NCBI RefSeq assembly: GCF_000003605.2
Contig: NW_003135352.1
Span: 207,308-229,995, forward strand
Source of the DNA: Saccoglossus kowalevskii
Taxonomy: Eukaryota; Hemichordata; Enteropneusta; Harrimaniidae
Length of the DNA: 22,688 nt
Reading direction: 5' to 3'
Position numbers and translations under genes: made by a program. Below the pieces are notes generated by a model that searched no databases, was not told the DNA's origin, and was given only the letters and a program-made list of their open reading frames with translations. Below are positions 19,476 through 22,688 of the stretch, in pieces (position 1 is the stretch's first letter; each line of letters begins with the position of its first letter).

Positions 19476-20906
19476 ATGGAGGAGAGTGTCGACCCAGAAT
19501 CTGAACGACCGATAACCTTCGCCGATCTTGGCGTGCCAACGACGGCAACAATCAAAGACTCTTATTTTGGGAAGGTAGTTTCGCTTTCACTTTTTCATTG
19601 CTTACAACGGCCTAACGGGTTCCAGAAGTTGAACGTTTAATTTTTGCCACTCTGAATGAATTTATGTTGAAATGTTTGCCGCTGTTTATGTGACAGGATG
19701 TTTGTATATGTTTAGTTTTACAATACATGTTCAATTTTATGGCCAATACTTGAACTAAGGGTGACCTCGATTGGTGACCTGTCGTTATGTCGTTATTATT
19801 TTCTGCTAGTGTTTCAAAGTTCATCAGGACGGTGTATGTTGGCTTAAAACAATGGAAATTATTAATTTCCGATTTCCGAAAAATGTATTTTATTTACTAG
19901 TATTTGTTGCAATCTCTATAAATCAGGGGCTCACTATTTGAATAAATTAAACAACAAATATATACTAATATTATATACCGTATTTGCTTTATTTTGGAAC
20001 ATAGCTCCAAGAGTCTACTAATAGAGTAAATACAACATTTCTAATTTGTCATTTATTTTGCTTAATATCTCATTTGGTTATGTTACCCTTTGAATGCTTT
20101 GACTTGTCCAGCTTTATTTTGTACATTTTTATGTTTTTTTCTAGGAAAGAGTTCCTTAATATTTTCATCACTAGACTTTCACACCCAAATGTTTCTGCAC
20201 CTTTTTCGTATATTCTTCAATATTTCTGGAAATGAATCTTATTTTGGGAGCAAAATTTGAGTCAAATTTCAGTTTTTACTAAAAAAATTTGGAAATCTTC
20301 TGAAAAAAAGTGCAGACTATAAACAAGACGGTTTGTGAATTTGTGATGAATAGAGGGAACTGGTGGTGAAAAGGTTATTAAGGCCTCCCTTACCTCTAAC
20401 CTGAACCATTACCCTAAAATTGCATTGCAGTGTAATTCAATATGTCCTTGCAAATAATTATAAATGACCCATGAGGGTATCTACAATTGAGGGATACTGG
20501 GGGGGGGGGGGGCAGAGTTAGGATTAGAGTTATGAGTGGTCCTGTGGAACTCTTATATTTTTCTATAATTTCTTTATTAATTTTGGGCCTAATTTGTTGA
20601 ACAAATTTGGAAAAAGTTTATGATTTAAGAAAAAAGTGACATATGGTAGCTGTCTTCTGCATTCAAATGAAAACAAGTTAAAATGTGACAATTAAATTAA
20701 GCTGTTCATTATATGAATTAGTTTTAAATTATTTTTTTTTCAGACAAGACATTATTCTGATTTGGAGAAGAAGGAAATCTTTTTCCTTACAATATCATTG
20801 ATCAGTATCTTAGCAACCATTGGCCTGACGATTGAAAGGATAACATCAGTTTTTACTAAAGGAGAGCCGGATTTTACTTTTGCATTGTTGCTTTTAATAC
20901 ATTCTG
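19476..20906 (+). CDS. Unidentified small membrane protein gene, first two exons (3' incomplete)
   Basis: Exon 1 (19476-19574) encodes 33 residues, starting MEESVDPESERPITFADLGV in a strong context (CAAAATGG), and ends GGGAAG before GTAGTT. Exon 2 (20744-20906) follows a T-rich tract and CAG and ends at GTGAGT. It adds 54 residues and one base (phase 1). Exon 2 holds a charged stretch (DLEKKE), then a hydrophobic helix (about EIFFLTISLISILATIGLTI, residues 44-63), a short loop ERITSVFTKGEPDF, and the start of a second helix (TFALLLLIHS). The intron is 1169 bp, phase 0. The layout suggests a multi-pass protein whose remaining exons lie to the right. The pattern of a short N-terminus and closely spaced helices is reminiscent of TMEM243-type proteins, but identity is too weak to name it. 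Confidence 0.7.
20499..20512 (+). repeat. G14 homopolymer in intron 1 of the plus-strand gene
   Basis: Fourteen consecutive G residues inside the intron of the unnamed membrane-protein gene. Such runs are prone to length variation and sequencing error and can form G-quadruplex structures. Degenerate TAACCCTAA-like phrases nearby (about 20390-20417) are too broken to call telomeric. Confidence 0.85.
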
Positions 20907-22688
20907 GTGAGTATTATGGGATGTTTTGTCTGCAGTACTAACAACGTAAAAACTGCATCTGACGAATAGTATTTTTGGTATTAAATCAGACCAGCTTGGT
21001 TGATTATACCATACATTGTATTTGATGTTTCAGGAAAAAATAGAGGATGTGGATTAATTAATTAATTGTATTATTGCGATTTGATGACCTAACAGCGTTC
21101 ACAGAGACAAAGAAGCCACTGTGATCTGTTTTAATGACCCCCATGCAGTGAAATACTCACTACTATGATAATTCACAATTTGTTGTGGCTTGTAGAGTTT
21201 GGCAGAAAGAAAAAAACAATTTACAGTGAGTTGGTCTGTTTTTGTTTTATAAATCAAAACAATAATTTTTTAACAATTTTCTTGGAAAGTTGTATTACAA
21301 AACAATTTTGAGAAAAAAACACTGCATGGTTAGGAAGTGATACCCAAATCAACGTGCATTGACATTTCAAGTAGTAATTCCTGGAATATTGACATTATTT
21401 CCATGAATGCATGTCACAAGGAATTTTTTCAGTAATTGAGTGGAAAAGTTAAAACATGTTGTATATTTGTAGTATCATTACTTTGTATGCGATTTTCCAC
21501 TCGCTCCAAGTCGCTTATTATGAAATTTGAGATGATTGGTTATTTATTTAAGACCCATTTATATCGGGGAAAACTTATCTGAGTTTTGGTGAGAAAATTT
21601 CCTCGTTTACTTTATTTAAAATAAATTTAGTTTTCAATATTGTTAAAAAAAATTCAAAATAACTAAAGTGAAAAATCAACACTTAAAGTTTACTATTCAA
21701 AATATACTTGAATTGCACAGTGAATTAGTCCTGGAACTTAACAATGTTGTTAAATTATTAGAGCAGTTTCTGCATCCATTCACAGATCATTAAATAAGTC
21801 GTGTTGATGTTGTCATACCATTTACTCATGTAGGAAATCATTTGGACAACAGATCACATTACCATTGTCAAATAATGGCCACATTTGTCCAAAAACTCGA
21901 TTGGCGTTATTTGCACAATTAAAGCTTTGATTAAAAAATTCCTAAAATGTAGGATGTAAACAAAATTACTGAAATTGAAATTTGAATAATTTTCAGCATA
22001 AAACAAACATTATGCAAATGAGCATATGCGTGATGATACAGGTATACCCAGAAGATAATATGATAAAAACCAGAGACATTAAAAACAGTATGTGTACATT
22101 TCTGGCATTAAGTCTTTCATACTTATTACCAAACGCTTCAGCGTGGTATTAAGAGTTTGTTTTCAGGGGTGGGTGATACCAAGGTGGGAAATGGATGCAC
22201 ATATGGGGTTAATTCCTTGAATTGCAATATAGAGGGTTCAGGCTGAAATACAATATATAGTGTTTTCATGTTTCGTCTGATATTTCTGTGGTATTCTGCT
22301 GCTGTAAGTAATGCACGATTTGTTCCGAAATTCAGTATGTTGTGTGCATTCCAGGGTTATTCGTTTTTTGCTGAAAACACCCCTATTTTTTAGTGGCAGA
22401 GTCGAATAGTCTCACTCCCACTGGGAAATCTGCATTGTTGCTTGAATGTGAGTTAATTAAACACATTTTCCAGACCGGCGAAAGAGTATGCAACAGCCAA
22501 TTTTAACAGCCTGTCACATGATTTTACTCTGAATGTCAACATGAAAAGAGGCTAGTCCATTTTACGCAGGAGTAATTGGGAGTAGAATATGTGAGGGATA
22601 GTATCAACAGAGATGTGTATAGTGAAAAGTAATATCTATCCTTCATTTGCATCTCTGAGCATTTCTGTTTTAGTATATTGGTTTGAAA
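20907..22688. other. Probable intron and unresolved sequence after exon 2
   Basis: Downstream of the exon 2 donor I find no convincing next exon. Three AG acceptors after T-rich tracts give short open continuations in phase 1: after 21033 (about ten codons), after 22165 (about 25 codons, ending in TGA) and after 22353 (about six codons). None looks like a membrane helix. ATGCAAATGAGCATATGC near 22014 is an octamer-like phrase. The rest is AT-rich and unremarkable. Confidence 0.4.

Noticed and set aside
20384-20530. Telomere-like TAACCCTAA phrases and their reverse complement around the G14 tract
   Set aside because: Units are too degenerate and not in a regular array; they cannot be distinguished from low-complexity sequence.
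22166-22245. Possible third exon of the plus-strand membrane-protein gene after TTGTTTTCAG
   Set aside because: It stays open for only about 25 codons in the right phase, is Gly/Asn-rich with no membrane helix, and the same can be said of weaker candidates at 21034 and 22354.

Overview
This window looks like nuclear DNA from an invertebrate animal. It is AT-rich and gene-sparse, with spliced genes using GT..AG introns and strong Kozak contexts, and it carries relics of LINE and Ty3/gypsy retrotransposons, diverged tandem repeats and microsatellites. Nothing in it looks prokaryotic or organellar. The repeat style suggests a marine invertebrate (deuterostome or lophotrochozoan), but the species cannot be fixed from sequence alone.

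The only confident host genes lie near the right end. MIC10 (MICOS10/MINOS1), a core subunit of the mitochondrial cristae-organising MICOS complex, is on the minus strand (19150 down to 17234) in four exons that join without a break into an 87-residue protein. About 325 bp away, head to head on the plus strand, starts a second gene (19476 onward). Its first two exons encode 33 codons and then a hydrophobic segment, and it runs off or beyond the recognisable part of the window. I could not name its family with confidence. The gap between the two start codons is a likely bidirectional promoter, with NRF1-like, ETS-like, DR1-like and E-box-like motifs.

The left 17 kb is repeat-dominated. From left to right it holds: an inverted-repeat (MITE-like) element at 903-1370; a 61-bp tandem duplication near 1930-2051; long stretches with nothing recognisable; a 5'-truncated Jockey/CR1/L2-type LINE on the minus strand (6590-7712) next to, and probably inserted into, a Ty3/gypsy integrase relic (7735-7932); a five-unit array of hairpin-forming repeats (10566-11165); CpG-rich copies of a small palindromic repeat (1385, 11983, 12824, 12931); an unidentified 100-codon open frame without a start codon (12082-12384, minus); a truncated L1/Tx1-like LINE with a visible YADD catalytic box (about 13060-14433, plus); a 148-bp foldback element directly after it (14445-14592); and a tandem array of units about 140-160 bp long (15200-15910).

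No operon logic applies. The one functional pairing suggested is the shared promoter of the mitochondrial gene and its divergent neighbour. The most interesting undescribed material is the hairpin array, the hidden minus-strand open frame, the CpG-rich palindrome family and the unnamed membrane-protein gene.
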